Source: Bacteroidales bacterium 6E
GTDB lineage: Bacteria > Bacteroidota > Bacteroidia > Bacteroidales > Prolixibacteraceae
NCBI GenBank assembly: GCA_001270045.2
Contig: DF970690.1
Location: 158,369-222,368 of the forward strand
Direction of reading: 5' to 3'
DNA: 64,000 bases
Part shown: positions 43,540 to 50,795 of the stretch, piece by piece
How positions within the stretch are numbered: the first letter of the stretch is position 1
Layout: every line of letters begins with the position of its first letter
Notes under the pieces: generated by a model
What the model saw: the letters and a program-made list of their open reading frames with translations, nothing else
Told to the model about the DNA's origin: nothing
Databases searched by the model: none
Made by a program: the position numbers and the translations under genes

Positions 43540-45585
43540 ATGAAAACAATTCGGTTTAATTTGAATCCCAGCCTCACTTTCAGGCAGTGGTCAAGAAAGA
43601 GATATTCACTCTTCAACATTATCAGACGGTCAGTCAAGATAGCTGTGCTATCAATTGTATACCATAGTTCGACAGCCATGGTATCTGATTCCATTTCAGT
43701 TGTTGCCCCTGATAGCATAGGAAACATGATTAAGGTTGAACTTGATGAAATCGAGGTAGGTGTAGGCAGGGCTCCTGAACTTTTTTCCGAGTCAGCACGA
43801 ATCCTTACCGTGTTAACCAGCAATCAGTTAAAAACAATTCCTGCCACCAGTTTGTCGGATGCACTGAAATATGTGACCGGGGTAGATATCCGGCAACGAG
43901 GCCCTGAAGGCATTCAGGCAGACATTTCAATACGTGGCGGAACATTCGACCAAACCCTCATTTTACTCAATGGAATTAACATTACGGATCCACAGACTGG
44001 CCATCACAACCTGAATATCCCCTTAAATCTTACTCAAGTCAGTCGAATTGAAGTACTGGAAGGCCCGGCATCCAGGATATATGGGCCCAATGCTTTCTCG
44101 GGAGCCATTAATATTATAACTTCACCGGAAGATTCTCCCCCCCTATCCATAACCGCCTCCTACGGCAATTACAATTCATTATCAGTCAATATTTCAGGGC
44201 ATTTGAAAACCGGCCAATTCTCACACTTGATATCCACCGGACACAAAAGTTCTGACGGACACATCATCAACACGGACTTTAAGGTCTCCGACTTATTTAT
44301 ACACTCATCAGGCAATTTATATTCAGGAAAAATTGACTTCCAGGCAGGATATTCCATGAAAGACTTTGGAGCACAGGCATTCTATACTCCAAAGTATCCG
44401 GACCAATTTGAGGCCACCAGGACATTCCTGACGTCATTGAGGTTTACCACCGAAGGAAAAGTCAAACTGTCACCTTTTATCTATTGGAGGAAAAACTCAG
44501 ACCGTTTTGAACTATTCAGGAATGAAGCACCCGAATGGTATAAAGGGCACAATTATCACGTATCGGAGGTATTCGGATCCGGAATCAATGCCTGGTTTAA
44601 CCATCGTCTCGGAAGAACCAGCATCGGAAGCGAAATCCGTTCTGAAGGAATTATGAGCAATGTTTTGGGTGAACCAATGAATACTTCCGTGAAGGTTATG
44701 GGTGAACAGGCATTCTACACGAAATCTGCCTTACGCTCAAGTTTTTCAATGTTTGTCGAAAATCGATACAGGATTAACAGGATCAGTCTCTCATTTGGTT
44801 TACTGGCACAAAAGAACTCATCAATAAGTGAAAATTGGAGGCTTTATCCTGGAGTTGATGCAAGTTATCAAATCTCGCCCTTTTCCAGAATCTTTGTTTC
44901 AGGTGGTCAATCTTTAAGACTTCCCACTTTTACAGACCTATATTATTCAGGCCCAACCAACCAGGGAAATCCTCATTTGCGACCCGAGGAAGTTATCCAT
45001 TTCGAGATTGGATGGAAAGGTCAATCGCCAGGGATTCAAGCTCATGGGGGAATTTTCCATCAGAAAGGCAGAAACCTGATTGATTGGATCCGTGAAGCGG
45101 ATAACTCTATATGGAGGACAGCTAATCATACCAGGATTAACGGAACCGGATTTCAAACCAAACTTTCAGTTTTCCCAGATCGCTTGCTAAATAAAAACAC
45201 ACCAGTTATTTATTTGACAGTTGGATATCATTACAATTTTCAGAAAAAGAAAGATCAAGACCTAATATCTTATTATACATTGGATTTTGTTCGGCATAAG
45301 GGCACAGTGCAGTTAGAGCACAGGCTAATAAAAAACTTAAGTATCAATTGGGGCTTGTTGTTTCAGGACAGAAATGGAACATATACCGGATTCTCCAACA
45401 ACCTACCAGTTGAAATGGAATACCGCCCTTTTTGGCTCGCAGATTCCAAAATCACATATAGTCGAGGAAAAATCTCAGCAAACATTCATATCAGCAACCT
45501 TTTAGACGTTAAATATTATGATTTCGGCAACATAATCCAGCCTGGTAGATCTTTCAGGGGGACCATTTCCATAACCATGAATTAG
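43540..45585 (+). CDS. TonB-dependent receptor (BtuB-like size, no N-terminal regulatory domain)
   Basis: 681-residue outer-membrane receptor. An unusually long N-terminal stretch of about 50 residues, with basic residues before a hydrophobic core, precedes a TonB-box-like VELDEIEVGVGR. The plug domain follows at about 90-200 (LSDALKYVTGVDIRQRG, ISIRGGTFDQTLILLNGI), then a beta-barrel ending in GRSFRGTISITMN. There is no carboxypeptidase-regulatory or signal-transduction domain. Plug and size resemble vitamin B12 or small-siderophore receptors, but no cobalamin-riboswitch sequence is seen upstream and no transport genes are adjacent. It is divergent from the ECF sigma gene. The initiating Met could lie downstream of the given one. 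Confidence 0.88.
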   Translation: MKTIRFNLNPSLTFRQWSRKRYSLFNIIRRSVKIAVLSIVYHSSTAMVSDSISVVAPDSIGNMIKVELDEIEVGVGRAPELFSESARILTVLTSNQLKTIPATSLSDALKYVTGVDIRQRGPEGIQADISIRGGTFDQTLILLNGINITDPQTGHHNLNIPLNLTQVSRIEVLEGPASRIYGPNAFSGAINIITSPEDSPPLSITASYGNYNSLSVNISGHLKTGQFSHLISTGHKSSDGHIINTDFKVSDLFIHSSGNLYSGKIDFQAGYSMKDFGAQAFYTPKYPDQFEATRTFLTSLRFTTEGKVKLSPFIYWRKNSDRFELFRNEAPEWYKGHNYHVSEVFGSGINAWFNHRLGRTSIGSEIRSEGIMSNVLGEPMNTSVKVMGEQAFYTKSALRSSFSMFVENRYRINRISLSFGLLAQKNSSISENWRLYPGVDASYQISPFSRIFVSGGQSLRLPTFTDLYYSGPTNQGNPHLRPEEVIHFEIGWKGQSPGIQAHGGIFHQKGRNLIDWIREADNSIWRTANHTRINGTGFQTKLSVFPDRLLNKNTPVIYLTVGYHYNFQKKKDQDLISYYTLDFVRHKGTVQLEHRLIKNLSINWGLLFQDRNGTYTGFSNNLPVEMEYRPFWLADSKITYSRGKISANIHISNLLDVKYYDFGNIIQPGRSFRGTISITMN

Positions 45586-45686
45586 CCAACATCATCGTAT
45601 ATGAACGATTCAGGAGCAGCAAAATTTGCGGATTTTTTTACGGAAAATGCTGAATAGTGTATATTCGCACAAAAAAATAAATCTCT

Positions 45687-46118
45687 ATGTTGAAAGGAAT
45701 ATTAGCGATTGCCGGACAGCCCGGATTATATCGACTGGTTGCTGAAGCCAGGAGCAGGATAATTGTGGAATCATTGATTAATGGGAAAAAATTGCCGGTC
45801 AGTGCTTCAGCCAAAATCAGTTCACTTGAAGACATTGCCATTTATACCATCGAAAATGATGTCCCCCTCAAAGATGTGTTAAAGAGCATTCATGACCACG
45901 AAAACGGAGGCACGGCTTTAGATCCTAAATCGACTCCGGCGGAATTGAAGAAATATTTCAGGACAGTACTTCCAACCTATGACGAAGGAAGGGTTTATAT
46001 TTCTGACCTCAAAAAAGTGTTAACATGGTACAACATCCTTCAGGAAAATTCACTTCTTGATTTCACGCAGGAAGATCCGGATAATAACGAAAAGGAAGAT
46101 AACCCTGACTCAGAATAG
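45687..46118 (+). CDS. DUF5606 family protein
   Basis: 143 residues, conserved in Bacteroidetes; DUF5606 start MLKGILAIAGQPGLYRLV and a middle DVPLKDVLKSIHDHENGG. No signal peptide or membrane segment; the C-terminus is acidic. The fold is predicted to be small and Sm-like or SH3-like, and the function is unknown. The gene end overlaps the convergent exonuclease gene by 9 bp. It is a 100-bp neighbour of the TonB receptor but has its own leader. Confidence 0.85.
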   Translation: MLKGILAIAGQPGLYRLVAEARSRIIVESLINGKKLPVSASAKISSLEDIAIYTIENDVPLKDVLKSIHDHENGGTALDPKSTPAELKKYFRTVLPTYDEGRVYISDLKKVLTWYNILQENSLLDFTQEDPDNNEKEDNPDSE

Positions 46119-46646
46119 GATTTTTCTGACACCCGCAGACTCCTCTGTATAGGGATATCTCGACAATAATATTTTGAAAAGTTCGGTTGTAGCCAGTGCA
46201 TCGCCAGCAGCGCGATGCCTGGCTTCAATTTTGATACCTAGGTCATGACATATATTTCCGAGGGAATAAGAGCGGTGTCCGGGAAGCAATTTCCTTGAAA
46301 GTTGTACGGTACAAAGTTTTTTGCGGACAAATTCATATCCCAGCCGATTAAATTCCTCCTGAATAAATCGATAATCAAAATTAACATTGTGGGCAACAAA
46401 AATTTTACCTGCCGTCAACTCAACTATTTTCCGGGCAACCATATAAAACTTTGGAGCGCCCTCAACCATTTGATTATTGATACCTGTAAGTTGTGATATC
46501 CGATAAGGGATATCCATTTCCGGATCGATAAGAGTCTGGTACACATCAGTTATAGTAGTACCATTAAATGAGACTATGGCGATTTCCGTAATTTTCCCGT
46601 ATTTGTATAAATTTCCGGTCGTTTCTATGTCTATTACAGTGTACAC
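46110..46646 (-). CDS. DEDDh 3'-5' exonuclease (DnaQ/PolC epsilon-like), short form
   Basis: 178 residues. All five catalytic residues are visible: Asp6 and Glu8 (DIETTG), Asp91 (HNVNFDYRF), His144 and Asp149 (HRAAGDA). This is an exonuclease domain of the DNA polymerase III epsilon type. In many Bacteroidetes the same domain is fused to a C-terminal GIY-YIG nuclease in proteins of about 450 residues; here it ends right after the exonuclease fold. It overlaps the DUF5606 gene tail by 9 bp. A proofreading or repair role is likely, and the partner is unknown. Confidence 0.88.
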   Translation of the reverse strand: MYTVIDIETTGNLYKYGKITEIAIVSFNGTTITDVYQTLIDPEMDIPYRISQLTGINNQMVEGAPKFYMVARKIVELTAGKIFVAHNVNFDYRFIQEEFNRLGYEFVRKKLCTVQLSRKLLPGHRSYSLGNICHDLGIKIEARHRAAGDALATTELFKILLSRYPYTEESAGVRKILF

Positions 46647-46661
46647 AAGGAAAATTTTAAT

Positions 46662-46669
46662 TACTTTTG
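46662..46669 (+). promoter_or_regulatory. -7 promoter element for ompA-like gene
   Basis: TACTTTTG, matching TAnnTTTG, 125 bp before the ATG at 46794. This gives a long AT-rich leader, common for abundant outer-membrane proteins. Confidence 0.45.
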
Positions 46670-46793
46670 TGTTTAGTATTAGGTAAATATATTATATTCA
46701 AACCAAATTGCACGCAAGACTGTTTATTTAATCAGAATTAATGATATTTATTAATAACGGAAGAAATCACAATTCAACTTTAAATTCTTAGAT

Positions 46794-48131
46794 ATGAAAA
46801 GAACTACACTTTTTACTCTTGTCTTTCTGCTGACATTAGGTGTTTTTGCACAGAATGCAGATAACAAGTGGGCAATTGGTATCGGCGGTGGAGCTTACTT
46901 CACCAATGTAATAAACGCTACCAGTGATGTCTACGACAATGGGGTAGGATTCACTCCGGAATTGTACCTAAGCAGATATCTTAGCCCTTCGTTTGATGCC
47001 TATTTGAAAGGGAACTTAGGTCTCTGGAGCAGTACAACTGAAGTGAGCAAGCTGGATATCGCGAATTTTGCCTTGAACCTGAGGTACAAATTCTTCAATG
47101 ACAAAATCCTTGCCGCTGACAGCAAGGTCCAACCTTATCTTTTTGCTGGTGCAGGTCTTCTTAGCGACCATGGAACAGCCAATGCAGCCACTTATAACGG
47201 TGGTCTTGGGTTCAAATTCCCTGTATCCGATATGACTTCCCTCTATTTGGAAGGCGGTTACCTGCATGGTATTGAGCCTGAAAACCTGAGCCGTGACAGG
47301 GATGACTTTTTCAAAGCCACCATTGGCCTTGAATTTGCCCTTGGCAAAGGTAAAGACAGTGATGGTGACGGTGTGCCAGACAGAAAAGACAAATGTCCTG
47401 ACACTCCTGCTGGTGTAGCTGTCGATGCCGATGGCTGTCCACTTGACAGAGACGGTGACGGTGTACCGGATTATCTCGATGAATGCCCTGACACTCCAGG
47501 TTTGAAAGAGCTTAAAGGCTGCCCGGACAAAGACGGTGACGGAATTCCAGATCATAAAGATGATTGTCCAGATGTTCCCGGTCTTGCCAAATTCAATGGC
47601 TGTCCTGACTCAGACGGTGACGGTGTGCCGGATAACAAGGACGAATGTCCAAATACGCCTGCCGGTTGCCCTGTTGATGCAAAAGGTTGCCCGCTTGATT
47701 CTGACGGTGACGGTGTAATTGACTGTGAAGATGACTGTCCAAATGAAGCAGGTCCAAAAGAAAACAAAGGTTGCCCAGTTGGCCTTATTGAAATCGACAT
47801 GGGTCCTGTTTACTTTGACTTCGACAAATATGTCCTGAAAGATGAAGGTAAAGCTGAACTCGACAAACTCGTTTCTACACTGAATGCTTCCAAAAAGTAT
47901 GAAGTTGTCGTGAACGGACATACCTGTAATATTGGTTCAGAAAACTATAACCAGTCACTTTCTGAAAAACGTGCCCAGGAAGTTGTAAAATACCTGACTT
48001 CAAAAGGTATCAACAACGCTTATGTAGGAGCAAAAGGTTATGGTGAAACCCAGCCAGCACAGCCCAATACCTCGATTAATAACAGAAAACTTAACCGTAG
48101 GGCTGAATTTGATGTAAAAGTTCAGAAATAA
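46794..48131 (+). CDS. OmpA family protein with thrombospondin type 3 repeats
   Basis: 445 residues. Signal peptide (LTLGVFAQ), an eight-stranded outer-membrane barrel at about 25-185, five or so Asp-rich calcium-binding TSP3 repeats at 187-335 (DSDGDGVPDRKDKCPDTPAG type), and an OmpA C-terminal domain at 338-443. It probably anchors the outer membrane to murein. The peptidoglycan-binding loop reads NGHTCNIGSENYN, so the Asp that contacts diaminopimelate in most OmpA domains is Cys378; the Arg in LSEKRAQEV is kept. It has its own promoter and terminator, as expected of a highly expressed single gene. Confidence 0.93.
   Translation: MKRTTLFTLVFLLTLGVFAQNADNKWAIGIGGGAYFTNVINATSDVYDNGVGFTPELYLSRYLSPSFDAYLKGNLGLWSSTTEVSKLDIANFALNLRYKFFNDKILAADSKVQPYLFAGAGLLSDHGTANAATYNGGLGFKFPVSDMTSLYLEGGYLHGIEPENLSRDRDDFFKATIGLEFALGKGKDSDGDGVPDRKDKCPDTPAGVAVDADGCPLDRDGDGVPDYLDECPDTPGLKELKGCPDKDGDGIPDHKDDCPDVPGLAKFNGCPDSDGDGVPDNKDECPNTPAGCPVDAKGCPLDSDGDGVIDCEDDCPNEAGPKENKGCPVGLIEIDMGPVYFDFDKYVLKDEGKAELDKLVSTLNASKKYEVVVNGHTCNIGSENYNQSLSEKRAQEVVKYLTSKGINNAYVGAKGYGETQPAQPNTSINNRKLNRRAEFDVKVQK
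47345..47790 (+). repeat. thrombospondin type 3 repeat-coding region
   Basis: Degenerate direct repeats built on GACGGTGACGGTGTGCC and a Cys-Pro codon pair encode the linker of the OmpA-like protein, about 30 codons per unit. They are prone to recombination and also create long antisense reading frames that are not genes. Confidence 0.8.
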
Positions 48132-48433
48132 TCTAACTTATTGGATATTAAAAGTCCTTCCGAATATGGAAGGACTTTTTTTTTGCATTAATATCATTCC
48201 ATTTCATCATATCCATTTTTAAAACCTGATTGAAATAAATCCTTGACCATTTTCATAAACAAAGACATTTCCACTTAAATGTATCGGATCGATCTTAAAG
48301 AAACCGGTTTCGTAAAGAATAAAAAAAACAGTCAAGTTGCTGATTTTCTCATAATTTGTTTGTTATTTTACGATAACGTACCCTGTTGCCGTACGAAAAC
48401 ATTTTTATTTAATTTTTTGATGTCTTATTACCT
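48132..48433. other. intergenic region between ompA-like and RRM genes
   Basis: 302 bp. After the terminator there is AAACCGGTTT (48300) and the stem CGTAC-N8-GTACG (around 48378-48396) about 40 bp before the RRM gene start. That could be a leader structure of a cold-inducible RNA-binding protein. No reading frame was seen. Confidence 0.4.
48151..48185 (+). terminator. intrinsic terminator of ompA-like gene
   Basis: Eleven-bp stem AAAGTCCTTCC / GGAAGGACTTT with loop GAATAT (48151-48178), then a T run of nine to ten. Confidence 0.93.
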
Positions 48434-48766
48434 ATGAATGTATTTGTTGCAAAATTAAGTCCGGCTACCACTGCCCAGGATTTAGAAACACTCTTCGGAG
48501 TGTACGGAGAAATTGTTTCAGTCAAGGTTATTTTTGACAAGGAAACCGGGAACTCAAAAGGCTATGGATTTGTTGAAATGAAAAATGACAATGAAGCCAT
48601 TGCCGCAATAGAAGCGCTTAATGAAAAGGAAGTCGATGGAAGACAAATTGTAGTTAAAGAAGCACGTCCCAGGGAAGAACAACCTCCCAGACCACAACGA
48701 AAAACCTTTCAGAGGAGAGGAAACGACCAATCCAACAGAGGAAATTACGGAAACCGCAGATATTAA
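48434..48766 (+). CDS. RRM-domain RNA-binding protein
   Basis: 110 residues: a single RNA-recognition motif with RNP2 NVFVAKLS at the start and RNP1 KGYGFVEM near 45, then a short basic tail (RPQRKTFQRRGNDQSNRGNYGNRRY) rich in Arg, Asn and Gly. Such glycine-poor RRM proteins are common in Bacteroidetes and cyanobacteria, where some are cold-induced and act on RNA globally. It is a single-gene unit with a long leader and a strong terminator. Confidence 0.92.
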   Translation: MNVFVAKLSPATTAQDLETLFGVYGEIVSVKVIFDKETGNSKGYGFVEMKNDNEAIAAIEALNEKEVDGRQIVVKEARPREEQPPRPQRKTFQRRGNDQSNRGNYGNRRY

Positions 48767-48806
48767 AAATAAAGCTGCCTCCAAACGAGGCAGCTTTATT
48801 TTTTTG
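48767..48806. terminator. bidirectional terminator after RRM gene
   Basis: Stem AAATAAAGCTGCCTC / GAGGCAGCTTTATTT with loop CAAAC, flanked by A and T runs. It starts at the RRM stop codon. Confidence 0.9.
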
Positions 48807-48849
48807 GAATATTCCCGGTATTACTCCCGAGTAAGTTATTCCTTTGTAC

Positions 48850-48930
48850 ATATCTTCTGCATAACTTCAACATATCTTGTCCGTTATTATCTATACAAGA
48901 TATATTAAATATACGGAGAATATATGCAGA
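48850..48930. other. nested inverted repeats of unknown function
   Basis: Inner perfect 9-bp arms ATATCTTGT (48872-48880) and ACAAGATAT (48895-48903) with a 14-base loop; outer arms CTGCATA (48857-48863) and TATGCAG (48923-48929). No T run follows on either strand, so this is not a simple terminator. It lies between the RRM terminator and the 3' end of the isoaspartyl-peptidase gene. Confidence 0.45.
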
Positions 48931-48980
48931 TACACAGAACCTGAACCGACGTTACGCTGACGGTAAAGAGGAGGTGTGAA

Positions 48981-49970
48981 CTATCGCATATATGAATTTA
49001 CTTTAACTAAATCTGACACCAGGTCATTTTTAAGGGCATATTCAAAACCAGGCTGCATAGAAAAGCTACCAATATTTCCATGAATATCAAGTGCCAAATA
49101 ACCGATCTGATGTTGTTCGTACCCTTCAATTTTTGCAGCAATCCGATGAACAGCCTCCTTGCAAGCCTCTTCAGGAGACATTCCATTCCGCATCAACTCG
49201 ACCACGAGAAATGAACCGAGCGTTTTCATGACCAACTCCCCTGATCCGGTTGCAACCGCCCCTCCTATTTCCCCATCTACATATAGACCTGCACCAATAA
49301 TTGGAGAATCACCAACCCGTCCATGTAATTTATAGGCCATACCACTTGTGGTACAGGCACCACATAATCTGCCCTGGGCATCGAGTGCCAATATCCCGAT
49401 GGTATCATGGTTGGGCAATATTTCATTTTCGATATTGATTACCGGCTTGAAGGTCCTGTCCTCTTTTCGCCACTTTTTCCAGGCTTTTTTTGCCAGCGGT
49501 GTGATAAGGTTTTCCTTTTTGAATCCACTGGAAAGAGCAAAGTCTAGTGCCCCTTTTCCTGTCAGCATAACATGAGGCGTTTTTTCCATCACAAGACGAG
49601 CGACAGAGATGGGATGCTTTATATGTTCCAGAAATGCGACCGAACCAGCATTTCCCCGTTCATCCATTATACAAGCATCCAAGGTAACCTTTCCGTTGGC
49701 ATCAGGCAGACCTCCGTATCCGACAGTGATTACTTCAGGATCCGCCTCGGTTATCCTTGCGGCTGCCTCGGCAGCATCAAGAGCATAGCCCCCTTGCCGA
49801 AGCACGTCCCATGCCGCATCATTTGCCTTCAGACCATGATTCCATGTCGATACGACAACAGGCAACCTGCCCTGATTGTTAATCGCATAAACATCTTTCA
49901 CTCTTGATACCATAAATAAACCAGCCATTCCTGCACCCAGCTTTCCAATAAAATTCCTGCGACTATTCAT
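48981..49970 (-). CDS. Tat-exported isoaspartyl peptidase/glycosylasparaginase family protein
   Basis: 329 residues from the ATG at 49970; the 50 codons upstream in frame read as leader DNA. The N-terminus MNSRRNFIGKLGAGMAG has the twin-arginine motif, so export is probably Tat-dependent. Ntn-hydrolase of the asparaginase 2 family: the precursor would self-cleave before Thr190 (ILPNHDTIGILAL), and the substrate loop is GRVGDSPIIGAG followed by GGAVATGSGE. It hydrolyses beta-aspartyl or GlcNAc-Asn bonds, and the sequence resembles glycosylasparaginases more than EcAIII. No deglycosylation genes are adjacent. Confidence 0.9.
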   Translation of the reverse strand: MNSRRNFIGKLGAGMAGLFMVSRVKDVYAINNQGRLPVVVSTWNHGLKANDAAWDVLRQGGYALDAAEAAARITEADPEVITVGYGGLPDANGKVTLDACIMDERGNAGSVAFLEHIKHPISVARLVMEKTPHVMLTGKGALDFALSSGFKKENLITPLAKKAWKKWRKEDRTFKPVINIENEILPNHDTIGILALDAQGRLCGACTTSGMAYKLHGRVGDSPIIGAGLYVDGEIGGAVATGSGELVMKTLGSFLVVELMRNGMSPEEACKEAVHRIAAKIEGYEQHQIGYLALDIHGNIGSFSMQPGFEYALKNDLVSDLVKVNSYMR

Positions 49971-50204
49971 TTTAATGTTGAATTTGATGATGATCCACTC
50001 TTCACAAATCAGGCGAAAAAAGTGAAATTGAGAGAAATTTCCGACAGAAAAATACCTATTTTTACAAAAAGAACTCGATTTTACCGCGAATGAAATGTTC
50101 TTTTGACATTGTTCCAACACATTTCCCCAATATCAAAAAATCATGGTGTATACAAGTTACCAATCTTCCGGATCATTTGGGCCAGGTGAAATTCATAACT
50201 AAAG

Positions 50205-50789
50205 ATGTAAAAGATCCTGATCATACTTGCCCATCCTGCCATCCATAAATCCAGGGTTAACAAAAACCTAATCATGGCAGTCAATGATCTGGAAAATGTT
50301 TTTGTTAACGATCTGTATGACAACTACCCCGACTTTTTCATTAATGTCAAAAGGGAGCAAGAACTTCTAAAACAACATGATATCATCATTTGGCACCATC
50401 CTTTATATTGGTATAGTTGTCCTTCGATTCTGAAAGAATGGATGGATTTGGTATTGGAGCATGATTTTGCCTATGGCAGAAATGGGACCCGATTATATGG
50501 GAAAAAGGTATTAAATGCCATAACTACCGGCGGCAGCGCTGAAGTATATAGCGAAAAAGGAAAAAATCATTTCACCATACATCAGTTTTTGATTCCTTTT
50601 ATACAAACCGCAAACCTATGTGGAATGCAATACCTTGCTCCATTTGTCATCCATGGAGCGCACATGTTAAATAAAAGAGGGGTCGATTTTTATGCGCAGC
50701 GATACAAAAAGGCAATCATCGCCTTGCGTGACGGAAAGTTCACAACTGCACAACTATCTACTACCTCATATTTAAATGATCTAATATAA
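50205..50789 (+). CDS. KefF/KefG-like NAD(P)H quinone reductase subunit; start disturbed by in-frame stop
   Basis: Flavodoxin-fold oxidoreductase that regulates Kef K+/H+ antiporters. The conserved part runs from KILIILAHPAIHKSRVNKNL (codons from 50211) through WHHPLYWYSCPSILKEWMD and FAYGRNGTRLYGKK to 50789. The first ATG that fits the family is at 50205, but its second codon is TAA (ATG-TAA-AAG-ATC). The next ATG, at 50274, would omit the AHPxxxxSRVN flavin-binding strand. Either codon 2 carries a nonsense change (AAA to TAA), or translation begins at a non-ATG codon such as CTG at 50217. The stop is 6 bp before the antiporter ATG. Confidence 0.8.
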
Positions 50790-50795
50790 CTTATC

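Noticed and set aside
47016-47555. 179-codon minus-strand frame opposite the OmpA-like gene
   Set aside because: Produced by the repetitive TSP3 coding sequence; its product is a Val/Thr/Phe-rich mirror without domain features.
50143-50202. 19-codon reading frame just before the Kef flavoprotein gene
   Set aside because: Different frame from the flavoprotein, no similarity, and short enough to be chance.
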